From the NCBI RefSeq assembly GCF_010994095.1, contig NZ_WJYO01000001.1, positions 62,001-126,000 on the forward strand: a DNA stretch of 64,000 nucleotides, given 5' to 3'. The notes beneath the pieces are model-generated. The model made no database searches. It was given only the letters and a program-made list of their open reading frames with translations, and was not told the DNA's origin. The stretch comes from Mumia xiangluensis. Lineage in GTDB: Bacteria; Actinomycetota; Actinomycetes; Propionibacteriales; Nocardioidaceae. This document shows positions 1 to 7,929 of this stretch, one piece after another; the stretch's first letter is position 1, and the number at the start of each line of letters is the position of its first letter. The position numbers were made by a program, and so were the translations under genes.

Positions 1-1
1 C

Positions 2-733
2 GCGTTCCGCGAGCGGGAGACGATCCAGGAGGTGATGGAGGAGATCTCCGGCGGGCGGATGCACTACATGTTCAACCGCGTCGGCGGCCTGAAGGAGGAC
101 CTGCCCGCAGGATGGCTGGGCCGGGTCGGCTCGGCCACCACCGCCGTACGCAGTCGTCTCGGGCAGATCGAGGACCTGCTGCTCACCAACGAGATCTTCG
201 TCGCCCGGACCCGCGGGGTGGGGGTGCTGTCGACCGAGCTCGCCCAGGCGTACGGCGTCTCCGGCCCGATCGCCCGCGCGTCGGGACTCGACCTCGACCT
301 GCGCCGCGACCAGCCGTACCTCGCCTACCCGGAGCTGATCGCCGACGGCGCGCTGCGCGTGGTCACCCGGACCGAGGGAGACAGCTACGCGCGGTTCGCG
401 TGCCTGCTGGAGCAGGTCCGGGTGTCGCTCGACCTGGTCGACGCGTGCGTCGCGCGGATGCGCGAGCTGCCGCAGGGCCCCGTGAACGTCAAGCTCCCGA
501 AGATCGTCAAGGTGCCGGAGGGCTCCACGTACACCTGGACCGAGAACCCGCTCGGGATCAACGGCTACTACCTCGTCTCGCGGGGCGAGAAGACGCCGTG
601 GCGGCTCAAGCTGCGGTCGGCGTCGTTCAACAACATCGCGGTCCTGCCCGAGGTGGTGCGCGGCGCGGTCGTGGCGGATCTGATCTCGATCCTGGGCTCG
701 ATGTTCTTCGTCGTCGGCGACATCGACAAGTAG
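2..733 (+). CDS. NADH-quinone oxidoreductase subunit D-like protein (5' truncated by window)
   Basis: Codons are open from base 2, so the gene begins before the window; an internal ATG at 32 is not the true start. The protein has the C-terminal half of the NuoD / 49 kDa subunit and NiFe-hydrogenase large-subunit fold: an early [13 protein letters not shown] stretch, a [12 protein letters not shown] segment and an [15 protein letters not shown] segment followed by [15 protein letters not shown], all recognisable NuoD landmarks. In complex I this subunit helps form the quinone site at the junction of the peripheral and membrane arms. The end (FFVVGDIDK) corresponds to the normal family C-terminus. 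The gene is not followed by nuoE but by repeats and an unrelated metallophosphoesterase, so it could be the last gene of a partial complex-I/hydrogenase-like cluster or a stand-alone second NuoD; upstream sequence is needed to decide. Confidence 0.85.
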   Translation, partial: AFRERETIQEVMEEISGGRMHYMFNRVGGLKEDLPAGWLGRVGSATTAVRSRLGQIEDLLLTNEIFVARTRGVGVLSTELAQAYGVSGPIARASGLDLDLRRDQPYLAYPELIADGALRVVTRTEGDSYARFACLLEQVRVSLDLVDACVARMRELPQGPVNVKLPKIVKVPEGSTYTWTENPLGINGYYLVSRGEKTPWRLKLRSASFNNIAVLPEVVRGAVVADLISILGSMFFVVGDIDK

Positions 734-734
734 C

Positions 735-935
735 CCGCTCGCTCCCGTCGCTGCCCGTCGCTGCCGCGCATCGCTGCCGCGCATCGGTGCCCGCCGCTGC
801 CGCGCATCGGTGCCTCAGCGTCCACCCGCGCCGTACGCGTGGACGCTGAGCCACCGACGGGCAGTATGTCGTGGACGCTGAGCCACCGACGGGCAGTACG
901 CGTGGACGCTGAGGCACCGACGGGCGAGGTGCTTC
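735..935. repeat. Dispersed repeat family B array (inverted arm plus three direct units)
   Basis: This gap after the nuoD-like gene consists largely of repeats. First come several GCCGCGCATCG(G/C)TGCC-like short units (about 755-815). Then an arm CATCGGTGCCTCAGCGTCC (805-823), followed by three direct copies of its reverse complement, GTGGACGCTGAG(C/G)CACCGACGGG, starting at 839, 871 and 902. The first arm and any of the three copies can form a hairpin, which might act as a transcription terminator or mRNA stabiliser for the upstream gene. The same palindrome recurs at 53094-53149 inside the cobIJ fusion gene, so it is a dispersed element and not only a local terminator. Confidence 0.8.
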
Positions 936-961
936 GACGGGCCGACTCGCGCCACGCGCCC

Positions 962-967
962 TAAGGT
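962..967 (+). promoter_or_regulatory. Leaderless-type -10 element (TAAGGT)
   Basis: TAAGGT fits the actinobacterial TAnnnT -10 consensus and ends 7 nt before the GTG at 975. This geometry places the transcription start at or beside the start codon, so the metallophosphoesterase mRNA is probably leaderless. There is no Shine-Dalgarno sequence before the GTG, which agrees. Confidence 0.5.
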
Positions 968-974
968 CCCAAGC

Positions 975-1772
975 GTGGGCGACGTGTGGGCGGTCAGCGA
1001 CATCCATGGGCACCGCGACGTCCTCGTCGCGGCCCTGACGGACGCCGGGCTCATCGACGAGAGCGAGCACTGGTCCGGTGGCGACGCACGGCTGTGGCTC
1101 CTCGGGGACTACGTCGATCGCGGCCCTGACGGGATCGGCGTCATCAGGCTGGCGCGACGCCTCGAGCAGGAGGCGGCCGAGGCCGGCGGAGCAGCGACAG
1201 CGCTCCTGGGGAACCACGAGATCCTGCTGCTCGGGATGCACCGGTACGGGGCGATGCCGGTGCCGAGCGACCCGCGCTACGCGTTCGAGCCGAACTGGGC
1301 CGGGAACGGCGGTGTCGTCACCGATCTGGAAGGCCTCGACGAGGAGATCCTCGACTGGCTGACGACCCGGCCCGCGATCGGGGAGGACGCCGACCACCTG
1401 CTCCTGCACTCCGACACCGTGGAGTACCTCGAGTGGGGCGGCACGGTCGACGAGATCAACGCCGCCGTCCGGGCGGAGCTCCGCATGCCCGACCTCGACA
1501 CCTGGTGGGAGATGTGGCGCCGCCTGACCACGCGGATGGCGTTCGCGGGAGCCGACGGACCCGGGGTCGCCCGGCGCGTGCTGGACGAGCTCGGGGGCAG
1601 CCGGATCGTGCACGGGCACACGATCTGCGCGCTCATCCGCGGCGGAGGGGTGTCACCCGACGACGAGCCGCTGGTCTACGCGGACGGCCTGGCGCTGGAC
1701 ATCGACGGCGGGATCTTCGTCGGCGGGCCCTGCCTCCTCGTCCGTCTGGACGAGGAGGCAGAGGGCCGCTGA
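975..1772 (+). CDS. Calcineurin-like metallophosphoesterase
   Basis: A 265-residue protein carrying the ordered metal-ligand motifs of the calcineurin-like phosphoesterase family: D-I-H-G-H near residues 9-13 (DxH), GDYVDRG around residue 46 (GDxxDRG), GNHE around residue 81, and HGHT near residue 214. These residues bind the dinuclear metal centre that hydrolyses phosphomonoesters or diesters. The layout resembles bacterial PPP-type serine/threonine phosphatases and ApaH-like enzymes, but substrate cannot be told. It has no signal peptide and should be cytoplasmic. The GTG start is supported by a TAnnnT element 7 nt upstream (leaderless). It converges on the substrate-binding protein gene, the stop codons being 9 bases apart. 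Confidence 0.85.
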   Translation: MGDVWAVSDIHGHRDVLVAALTDAGLIDESEHWSGGDARLWLLGDYVDRGPDGIGVIRLARRLEQEAAEAGGAATALLGNHEILLLGMHRYGAMPVPSDPRYAFEPNWAGNGGVVTDLEGLDEEILDWLTTRPAIGEDADHLLLHSDTVEYLEWGGTVDEINAAVRAELRMPDLDTWWEMWRRLTTRMAFAGADGPGVARRVLDELGGSRIVHGHTICALIRGGGVSPDDEPLVYADGLALDIDGGIFVGGPCLLVRLDEEAEGR

Positions 1773-1781
1773 CCGTCGGTG

Positions 1782-2747
1782 CTAGCCGAGCAGCCCCTCG
1801 TCCTCGAGGAACTGCTGGGCGACGTCCGTCGGCTTCTCGCGGTCGACGTCCACGGCGACGTTCATGTCGGCGAGCTTGTCGGTCGTGAGCTTCGCGGACA
1901 GCGCGTTGAGCGCCGATGCGGCGTCCTCGTTGTCGGCGAGCCACTCGGTGTTGACCGCCGGGATGAGGTTCTGAGCGGGCTGCAGGCCCTTGTCGTCCTC
2001 GAGCAGCACCAGGCCGTCGTCCTCGAGTGCGCCGTCGGTCGTCGCGACCTGGACGAGCTGCACCTCACCGCTGGTGGCCGCGTCCTTGCCCTCGCGGCTG
2101 CCGAAGCCGAGCGGGAGGATCTCGGTCAGGTCGATGCCGTAGACCTCCTGGAGCCCCTTGCCGCAGTCCTGCCGGTCCTTGCAGTCGGGTGCGGCCGCGA
2201 GCTTGACCGGGAGGCCGCTCGCGCCGAGGTCGGACAGCGTCGACAACGAGTGCTCGTCGGCGAAGTCCTTGGTGACGGCGTACGCGTTCTGGTCGGTCGC
2301 CTCAGCCGGCTCGAGCAGGGTCACACCCGCCGTCTCCGCCAGCGCGCCGACCGCCGCCACGGTCTCCTCGACGTTGTTGCTCGTCACCGGCTCCGCCGTG
2401 TCACCGTTGGCCTGCTTGTTGAGGAAGTCACCGATGCCCGAGAGGTATTCGGGGACGACCTGCACGTTGTTGTCGGTCAGCTGCGCCATGTAGATGTCGC
2501 GGGTGTCGACGAGCTTCTGGGTGACGTCGTAGCCCTCGTTCTCGAGCACCTGGGTGTAGAGCTCGGCGAGGATCTGCATCTCGGTGAAGTTCTGGCCGGA
2601 CAGCGTGAGCGAGCCCTTGGACTCACCGCCTGAGCCGTTGTCGGAGTCACCGTCGTCACCGCCGCACGCCGGCAGCGCGATCAGCGCGACCACTGCGGCG
2701 AGCGAGGCAGCGCCGCGGCGGGCGCGGCGCAGTGTCGTGGAGTTCAT
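1782..2747 (-). CDS. Glycine betaine/quaternary amine ABC transporter, substrate-binding lipoprotein
   Basis: A 321-residue OpuAC/ProX-type periplasmic-binding protein. Residues 1-27 form a lipoprotein signal (positively charged RRARR, hydrophobic core, lipobox LPACG), followed by a Ser/Gly/Asp-rich linker and then the type II binding fold (SGQNFTEMQILAELY, TRDIYMAQLTDNNVQVVPEY). This FTEQ-like opening and the VVPEY segment are typical of the choline/betaine/carnitine-binding QAT family, in which aromatic residues cage a quaternary ammonium. The ATG at 2745-2747 is chosen because it immediately precedes the signal peptide; longer in-frame extensions lack sense. It is the distal gene after two permeases and lies next to a divergent ATPase gene, making a complete osmoprotectant importer. 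The exact substrate is inferred from family only. Confidence 0.88.
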   Translation of the reverse strand: MNSTTLRRARRGAASLAAVVALIALPACGGDDGDSDNGSGGESKGSLTLSGQNFTEMQILAELYTQVLENEGYDVTQKLVDTRDIYMAQLTDNNVQVVPEYLSGIGDFLNKQANGDTAEPVTSNNVEETVAAVGALAETAGVTLLEPAEATDQNAYAVTKDFADEHSLSTLSDLGASGLPVKLAAAPDCKDRQDCGKGLQEVYGIDLTEILPLGFGSREGKDAATSGEVQLVQVATTDGALEDDGLVLLEDDKGLQPAQNLIPAVNTEWLADNEDAASALNALSAKLTTDKLADMNVAVDVDREKPTDVAQQFLEDEGLLG

Positions 2748-2760
2748 CGGATCCCTTCCG

Positions 2761-3525
2761 TCACGACCTTGTGGCCGCGGTGTCTGTCGATGGTGCGTCG
2801 AACTGCGGTGTCTGGACCAGACCATCATGGCGGCTACCTCGGACACGGCGCATCGGGTCCACGCGTCGTTCGGCGAGGGCCGCCAGGCCCTCCAGGACGA
2901 GAGCCCCGACGGCGACGAGGATCGCGCCGCCGATGACGTACTGGTAGTCGCCGTTGCTGAACCCGTACGTGATCGTGTTTCCCAGTCCCGGGCCGGCGAC
3001 CAGGGCTGCGATCGTCGCCGTCGCCCACAGCTGGACGACCGCGAGACGCACACCGTTGGCGACCAGCCGCGACGCCAGGGGCAGCTCCACGCTCCGGAAC
3101 ACCTGCCACTCGCTCATGCCCGTGCCACGAGCCGCCTCCACGATCTCGGGGTCCACCTCGCGCACGCCGACGTACGCGTTGGTGATGACCGGAGGCAGTC
3201 CGAACAGGATGAGTGCGACCAGCGTCGCCAGGCCGGCGCGACCGTACGGCCCCAGGGTGTCCGTGCCGAGCGGCCCGAGCGACAGAAGCCCGAGGACCGC
3301 GAAGACGGGGATCGCGCGCCCGATGTTGGAGACGTTGATCGCGAAGGTGCCGCCGCGCCCACGGTGCCCGAGCCAGAGGCCGAGCGGAAGGCCGACCACC
3401 AGCACGACGACCAGCGCGGTGAGGGTCAGGAGGACCTGCTGGGTGAGCTGGTCCCACAGCCCGTTGGTGCCCTCCCAGCTCGCGGGGTCGAGCAGGAAGG
3501 AGATCGCTTCGCCGAACTCGTTCAC
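2761..3525 (-). CDS. Quaternary amine ABC transporter permease (second permease)
   Basis: About 254 residues with five to six hydrophobic segments and the cytoplasmic-loop EAA motif EAARGTGMSEWQVFRSVELP that docks on the ATPase, as in OpuCB/OpuCD and ProW-like permeases. The GTG at 3523-3525 overlaps the stop of the upstream permease (GTGA, 4 bp), giving translational coupling and fixing the start (NEFGEAISFLLD follows). It ends 13 bases before the start of the substrate-binding protein. Together with the other permease it should form the heterodimeric channel of the osmolyte importer in the inner membrane. The last 30 residues are hydrophilic and basic. Confidence 0.85.
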   Translation of the reverse strand: MNEFGEAISFLLDPASWEGTNGLWDQLTQQVLLTLTALVVVLVVGLPLGLWLGHRGRGGTFAINVSNIGRAIPVFAVLGLLSLGPLGTDTLGPYGRAGLATLVALILFGLPPVITNAYVGVREVDPEIVEAARGTGMSEWQVFRSVELPLASRLVANGVRLAVVQLWATATIAALVAGPGLGNTITYGFSNGDYQYVIGGAILVAVGALVLEGLAALAERRVDPMRRVRGSRHDGLVQTPQFDAPSTDTAATRS

Positions 3526-4208
3526 ACCGCCGCCCCCCGCGTCCACGGCGTCACGAGCCGCGTGAACGCCACGATCAGCAGGTCGAGCACGACCGCGAGG
3601 ACGACGCACAGCACGCTGGTGGTCAGCACCTGCGCCTTGAAGCTGTCGTCGAGCCCGTTGGCGAGCATGTTGCCCAGGCCGCCGTACGCGACGATCGTCC
3701 CCAGCGTCACCAGGGCGACCGTCGAGACCGTGGCGACCCGCAGCCCGGCCATCACCACCGGCAGCGCGAGGGGCGCCTCGATGCGCAGCAGGAGGCGTAC
3801 GCGCCCGTACCCGAGGCCGGTGGCGGCCTCGACGACCTCGTCCGGCACGCCGTCGAGGCCGGCCAGCACGTTGCGGACCAGGATCGACAGCGAGTACAGG
3901 GCGAGCCCGATCACGACCGTCGTCGCACTCAGCCCGGTCGCCTGGGCGAGCAGGGAGAACATGGCCAGCGACGGGATCGTGTAGACGAGGGTCGTGCTGC
4001 CCAGCAGCACCGACCTCAGCCTCGCCCGGCGGCGTGCCACGAGCGCCAGCGCGACCGCCAGCACGAACCCGAGCACCACGGAGGCGACCGTCAGCAGGAT
4101 GTGCTGCACCGTCGCGTCCCACAGCTCGGGCGCGTAGCGGGTCACGTACTCCGGGCACACCCACGCGTTGACCGCGCGCGAGTAGCACGGCGGGTCCGCG
4201 GCGACCAC
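3522..4208 (-). CDS. Quaternary amine ABC transporter permease (first permease)
   Basis: A binding-protein-dependent transport permease with the EAA loop EAATGLGYGRVRLLLRIEAP and the conserved TIPSLAMFSLL and VRNVLAGLDGVP segments of the OpuC/OsmY-type (QAT) family. The start is uncertain. The reading frame is open back to an ATG at 4250, but that would overlap the divergent ATPase start and its promoter; the family-conserved region begins at NAWVCPEYV, and the nearest preceding start is the GTG at 4208. A GTG at 4160 is another possibility. The stop overlaps the next permease start by 4 bp. The likely job is half of the membrane channel for glycine betaine or a related osmolyte. Confidence 0.82.
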   Translation of the reverse strand: MVAADPPCYSRAVNAWVCPEYVTRYAPELWDATVQHILLTVASVVLGFVLAVALALVARRRARLRSVLLGSTTLVYTIPSLAMFSLLAQATGLSATTVVIGLALYSLSILVRNVLAGLDGVPDEVVEAATGLGYGRVRLLLRIEAPLALPVVMAGLRVATVSTVALVTLGTIVAYGGLGNMLANGLDDSFKAQVLTTSVLCVVLAVVLDLLIVAFTRLVTPWTRGAAV

Positions 4209-4232
4209 TGCGTGCGGCAGGACCCCGGCGGC

Positions 4233-4238
4233 TAGGCT
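4233..4238 (+). promoter_or_regulatory. Leaderless-type -10 element (TAGGCT) for the transporter ATPase
   Basis: TAGGCT is followed by exactly 6 nt and then the ATG at 4245. This is the spacing expected for a transcript that begins on the A of the start codon. The element also lies upstream of the divergent permease gene, so both halves of the transporter may be driven from this short region. Confidence 0.5.
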
Positions 4239-4244
4239 CACGAC

Positions 4245-5378
4245 ATGCACCGTACCGAGGCCGCGATGATCGTGCTGGACGGCGTCGGCAAGCAGTACGC
4301 CGACGGCTCCGTCGCCGTACGCGACCTGTCGCTCTCCGTGCCGCGCGGCTCCCTGGTCGCCCTGGTCGGCCCCTCCGGTTGCGGCAAGTCGACCACGCTC
4401 AAGATGATCAACCGCCTGATCGAGCCGACGTCAGGGCGGATCCTGATCGACGGCGAGGACGTCACCCGCGCCGATCCCGTGGAGCTGCGGCGCGGCATCG
4501 GGTACGTCATCCAACAGGTCGGCCTGTTCCCGCACCAGTCGATCCGCGAGAACGTCACCACGGTGCCCACGCTGCTGGGGTGGTCCCGCAAGCGCGCCCG
4601 GGCACGCGCCGACGAGCTCCTCGAGATGGTCGGCCTCGATCCGGCGACGTACGCCGACCGCTACCCCCACCAGCTCTCCGGCGGCCAGCGCCAGCGCGTC
4701 GGGGTCGCCCGCGCCCTGGCGGCCGACCCGCCGGTGCTGCTCATGGACGAGCCGTTCGGCGCAGTCGACCCGATCGTCCGCGAGCGCCTCCAGGACGAGT
4801 TTCTGCGCTTGCAGCACGACCTCGCCAAGACCGTCGTCTTCGTCACGCACGACATCGACGAGGCCGTCCGGCTCGGAGACCGGGTGGCCGTCCTCGCCTC
4901 GGGGGGCGACCTCCGCCAGTACGACTCTCCCGCCGCCGTCCTCGGCTCCCCGGCCGACGAGTTCGTCGCGGAGTTCGTCGGCGCCGACCGCGGCCTGCGC
5001 CGCCTCGCCGTCACCCCGATCGAGGTCGGCGACCTCGAGGAGGCACCCGTCGTACGCCGTGGGGCGTCGGCCGGCGACGTCCGTCAGGTCGCAGCGGGCT
5101 CGGACGTGCCGTGGGCGATCGTGGTCGACGACGACGACCGCCTGGCCGGCTGGGCACCTGCCGAGCAGCCGGCGGGCTCGGACGCGATGCGAGTGCGCCC
5201 GATGGAGGCGACCGTGCACCGCTCGGCCACGCTCAAGGAGGCGTGGGCCGTGATGCTGCGCTACGACGCGGGGTGGGTCGCGGTGCTCGACGACGACCGG
5301 AGGCTCCTCGGTGTGCTGACCCCCGAGTCGCTCCACGCGGCGCTGCGTCGATCAGTGCGCATCACCGAGCCGGCCTGA
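4245..5378 (+). CDS. Quaternary amine ABC transporter ATP-binding protein with CBS domains
   Basis: A 377-residue ATPase. Residues about 8-240 are the ABC domain: Walker A GPSGCGKST (near residue 45), Q-loop VIQQVGLFP, signature LSGGQRQR, Walker B VLLMDEPFGAVD and switch His in FVTHDIDE. The tail from about residue 265 contains a CBS-type region ending in MLRYDAGWVAVLDDDRRLLGVLTPESL. ABC plus CBS is the OpuA/OpuCA/ProV architecture, in which CBS domains sense ionic strength. The ATG at 4245 fits a leaderless promoter; a second ATG at 4266, preceded by GAGG, is an alternative that loses seven residues. It is transcribed divergently from its cognate permeases and binding protein, an unusual split for an otherwise compact QAT operon. 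Confidence 0.88.
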   Translation: MHRTEAAMIVLDGVGKQYADGSVAVRDLSLSVPRGSLVALVGPSGCGKSTTLKMINRLIEPTSGRILIDGEDVTRADPVELRRGIGYVIQQVGLFPHQSIRENVTTVPTLLGWSRKRARARADELLEMVGLDPATYADRYPHQLSGGQRQRVGVARALAADPPVLLMDEPFGAVDPIVRERLQDEFLRLQHDLAKTVVFVTHDIDEAVRLGDRVAVLASGGDLRQYDSPAAVLGSPADEFVAEFVGADRGLRRLAVTPIEVGDLEEAPVVRRGASAGDVRQVAAGSDVPWAIVVDDDDRLAGWAPAEQPAGSDAMRVRPMEATVHRSATLKEAWAVMLRYDAGWVAVLDDDRRLLGVLTPESLHAALRRSVRITEPA

Positions 5379-5383
5379 CTGCC

Positions 5384-6037
5384 TCAGGCCTCCTTGGCCT
5401 CGGGCAGCTCGTCGTCCACGTCGCCCGCGTCGGCGTCCTTCGTGGCAGGCGCGTCGTCCTTCGAGACAGCCTTGTCGTCGGCGGACTCCTCGGCGGCCTG
5501 TGCACGGACGGCCGCTGCCGCCTCCCAGCTGAGGAGGTCGACGATCGTCGGCACGTCGGCGCCCTCCCAGAGTCCCAGCCCCAGTGCTGCCGGGGCCTCG
5601 GACGTCTCGTCAGCGGTGCGCAGCGCCTCGACCTCGCGTGCGAGCGCCTTGCGCAGCGCGTCGGACTCCTCCGCCCGCGCCTCGGCCAGGCGCAGGGTGC
5701 CGTTCAGCTCACCGATGCGCTTCGTGGTGATCGAGAGCGTCTCGTTGACCGCCTCGACGAACTGCAGGTTCTCGCGGGTGCGGTCGACGGTCATGTCGCG
5801 GTAGGCCTGGGCCTGCTCCGCGCGGTCCTTGTACCACTCGCGGCGGGTCGTCATGACCTCGTCCGCGATGATCCGCGCCGCAGCCGCCCCGGCCACCACC
5901 GCCGTGATCGCCGCAGCGATCAGAACACCCCGCGAAGCCGCCACCACGGCAACGGCGACGAACACAGCAGAAGCCGCCAGCAAGAGGCTGGCGGCGAGGA
6001 CGCGCGTGGAGCGCTGGCGGCGGCGAACGTTCGGCAT
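5384..6037 (-). CDS. Membrane-anchored coiled-coil protein of unknown function
   Basis: A 217-residue protein I do not recognise. A basic N-terminus (RRRQRSTR) is followed by two adjacent hydrophobic segments (roughly residues 12-34 and 37-58), forming a hairpin membrane anchor. Residues about 65-140 are rich in Glu, Arg and Ala with heptad-like spacing and probably form a coiled coil; the last 45 residues are very acidic (DADAGDVDDELPEAKEA). The stop is only 5 bases from the convergent ATPase stop. The start codon lies about 65 bp downstream of the DUF3180 stop, so it may be the last gene of the folate operon transcript. No catalytic motif is visible. Confidence 0.6.
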   Translation of the reverse strand: MPNVRRRQRSTRVLAASLLLAASAVFVAVAVVAASRGVLIAAAITAVVAGAAAARIIADEVMTTRREWYKDRAEQAQAYRDMTVDRTRENLQFVEAVNETLSITTKRIGELNGTLRLAEARAEESDALRKALAREVEALRTADETSEAPAALGLGLWEGADVPTIVDLLSWEAAAAVRAQAAEESADDKAVSKDDAPATKDADAGDVDDELPEAKEA

Positions 6038-6102
6038 GGGCAGAACCCTACGCTACGGAGTCGCGCATCCTGGTGACGGACACCACCTGTTCGTGGCGGC
6101 CC

Positions 6103-6585
6103 TCACGCCTTGGCTGGAGCGTCGTCGTCCTTGTCGTCACGCGGCACCTCGCAGGCGCGTTCGAGGGCCAGCGCAGCCGCCAGCGCGAGCAGCGCGGCCA
6201 GCGCTGCGACCGCCGATCGAACGACCCGGTCACGGGGCAGCTCGAGCTCCAGGTCGCCGGCGAACGACAGCGCAAAGCCTGTGTAGTAGCCCGCGATCAG
6301 CGCGGTGACGATCGCCGACGCCTTCGCGAGCGCGAGGAGGCGCATCGCCCGGCTCGAGTGCATCGTGCGTCTCTCGCGGTGCAGCGACTGGTAGGTCCCC
6401 CAGGCGAGGAAGGCCAAGATGCCGGCGAGGAACAGCATCGTGCCGGCGGCGACCCATGACACCGTGGGCGCGACGGCGTCGCGCCACTCCATGAACGGGC
6501 GCACCGATCGGCCGACGGCCAGGCCGACCACGCCGAGGATGGCGAGCTGGACTGCCGACGACCGGCGCAGGGCAGGGCGACCCAT
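6103..6585 (-). CDS. DUF3180 family membrane protein
   Basis: A 160-residue protein with four hydrophobic segments (about residues 10-28, 38-60, 80-105 and 118-140) and a charged C-terminus (PRDDKDDDAPAKA). DUF3180 proteins are regularly encoded directly after folK in actinobacterial folate clusters, and this gene follows folK with a 5-base gap. Function is unknown; position suggests co-expression with folate biosynthesis. The ATG at 6583-6585 gives the first sensible start (MGRPALRRSSAVQL). Confidence 0.75.
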   Translation of the reverse strand: MGRPALRRSSAVQLAILGVVGLAVGRSVRPFMEWRDAVAPTVSWVAAGTMLFLAGILAFLAWGTYQSLHRERRTMHSSRAMRLLALAKASAIVTALIAGYYTGFALSFAGDLELELPRDRVVRSAVAALAALLALAAALALERACEVPRDDKDDDAPAKA

Positions 6586-6590
6586 CGACG

Positions 6591-7154
6591 TCAGACGAGG
6601 ATCTCGAGGTCCTCGCGCCGCGTCACGCCGGCCGTGTCGACGCTCTGAGCCAGGTCGACCACGAATCCCTTGCCGGGGATCTCGCCCTCGAGGTCGAGCT
6701 CGAGCCACGGGATCAGGACGAACGCCCGCTCGTGCGCCCGCGGGTGCGGGAGCGTCAGACGGTCGTCCGACGCGATCCGGTCACCCACGACGATCAGGTC
6801 GACGTCGAGCGTGCGCGGCGCGTTGCGCTCGCCGCGCTCGCGACCGAACGCGTCCTCGATGGCGAGGCAGCGGTCGAGCAGCGTGTGCACGGTCAGCGTC
6901 GTGTCGATCAGCACCGCGGCGTTGAGGAAGTCTCGGGAGCCGGGGGGTGCACCCACCGGCACCGTCTCGTACACCGACGACACGGTCACGACCGTGACCT
7001 CCGGAGTGTCCGCGAGTGCGGCGACCGCGCCCTGGACGTTGTTGAGCCGCTCCCCGAGGTTCGAGCCGATCGCGATCACGGCCTGCCGGATCGGGCGCAT
7101 TCCGCCGGTCATCGTGTCGGCGTCAGGCATGTGCGGGTTGGGCGTCTCGGTCAC
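6591..7154 (-). CDS. folK: 2-amino-4-hydroxy-6-hydroxymethyldihydropteridine pyrophosphokinase (HPPK)
   Basis: 187 residues with the HPPK signatures: IAIGSNLGERLNNV after an N-terminal extension, YETVPVG, the ATP/Mg motif RTLDVDLIVVGD and the PHPRAHERAFVLIPW motif. The enzyme transfers pyrophosphate from ATP to 6-hydroxymethyl-7,8-dihydropterin, the step before dihydropteroate synthesis. The start overlaps the folB stop by 4 bp. About 20 residues precede the core; an internal ATG near residue 19 (MRPIRQAVIAIG) is an alternative start, but the upstream one is favoured by coupling to folB. Confidence 0.93.
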   Translation of the reverse strand: MTETPNPHMPDADTMTGGMRPIRQAVIAIGSNLGERLNNVQGAVAALADTPEVTVVTVSSVYETVPVGAPPGSRDFLNAAVLIDTTLTVHTLLDRCLAIEDAFGRERGERNAPRTLDVDLIVVGDRIASDDRLTLPHPRAHERAFVLIPWLELDLEGEIPGKGFVVDLAQSVDTAGVTRREDLEILV

Positions 7155-7528
7155 GTACGGCTCCGCTCTATCGTCACGGCGACGTCCGAGAACGTCACCG
7201 GAATCGGTGCATCGGGCTTATGAACGGTAACGCTCGCCCACTGCACCGGCTCGTAGCTGAGGCAGATCCGGACGATCCGGAGGGCGAGCGTCTCGATCAG
7301 GTCGACGGGGTCCGACGTGATGGCGTCCGCAACCCTCTCCGACAACGTACCGTAATGAACCGACGCTTCTAAGTCCCCAGTCTCCGCCGCCCGCGCGAGG
7401 TCGAGGGCGAGGACGACGTCGACGACGAACCGCTGACCCTGCTCACGCTCGTGCGGCAGCAGTCCGTGGTAGCCGTACGCCTCGATCCCGGTGACGGTGA
7501 TCCGGTCCAGTCCTGGCGGCACGCTCAT
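7151..7528 (-). CDS. folB: Dihydroneopterin aldolase
   Basis: 125 residues, the usual length. DHNA features are the opening ITVTGIEAYGYHGLLPHEREQGQRF with the conserved G-x-H-G and substrate-binding Glu, a FVVDVVLALD strand, and SVHYGTLSERV plus the conserved IETLALRI region that carries the pterin-anchoring Glu. The enzyme cleaves 7,8-dihydroneopterin to 6-hydroxymethyldihydropterin and glycolaldehyde. The ATG at 7526-7528 overlaps the NTF2-like gene stop (ATGA) and its own stop overlaps folK, so it is embedded in a translationally coupled folate operon. Confidence 0.93.
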   Translation of the reverse strand: MSVPPGLDRITVTGIEAYGYHGLLPHEREQGQRFVVDVVLALDLARAAETGDLEASVHYGTLSERVADAITSDPVDLIETLALRIVRICLSYEPVQWASVTVHKPDAPIPVTFSDVAVTIERSRT

Positions 7529-7929
7529 CCTTCCATCACGGGTCCCGAGTGGTGGGACCACAGCTTCCAGCCGGTCGGCGTCTCGACGAGGACGTCGGTG
7601 GCCGCGCCGCGTCCCCCCGCGAAGACGGTCGGCTCCTCGCCGTCGGCCTCGGAGAGGACGTTCTCGGTGCACGACACGATCGCGATCCCGCCGCGGTGCG
7701 TGACGGTGACGTCGGTGAGGATGAACTGGATGTAGCCGACGCTCGCCATCAGCATGGCGAACGACCGCATGATCGACGACGTGCCGCGGATCGGCTCCGA
7801 CCCCGGGTGCACGCACACGGTGTCGTCGCCGGGGAGCCACAGCGACGTCATGAGGTCGAGGTCGCCGCGCTCGATCGCGTCGTAGAACGCCTCATGGGTC
7901 CGCAGGACCGGCGACGTCTTCTCAACCAC
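7525..7929 (-). CDS. NTF2/SnoaL-like protein (DUF4440-type) embedded in the folate operon
   Basis: About 134 residues forming a cystatin-like alpha+beta barrel candidate: helical EAFYDAIERGDLDLMTSLW, then HPGSEPIRG, and antiparallel strands TDVTVTHRGGIAIVSCTENV and TDVLVETPTGWKLWSHHSGPV. Such small folds bind hydrophobic ligands or act as isomerases/hydrolases; no specific activity can be assigned. The GTG at 7927-7929 overlaps the folP stop by 8 bp and its stop overlaps the folB ATG by 4 bp, so the gene is tightly coupled on both sides, implying a role linked to pterin/folate metabolism. An ATG at 7950 would lengthen it by seven residues inside folP. Confidence 0.75.
   Translation of the reverse strand: MVEKTSPVLRTHEAFYDAIERGDLDLMTSLWLPGDDTVCVHPGSEPIRGTSSIMRSFAMLMASVGYIQFILTDVTVTHRGGIAIVSCTENVLSEADGEEPTVFAGGRGAATDVLVETPTGWKLWSHHSGPVMEG

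Noticed and set aside
1779-2633. Plus-strand open frame over the substrate-binding protein gene
   Set aside because: It mirrors the minus-strand OpuAC gene, which has a lipobox and family motifs; the antisense product has none.
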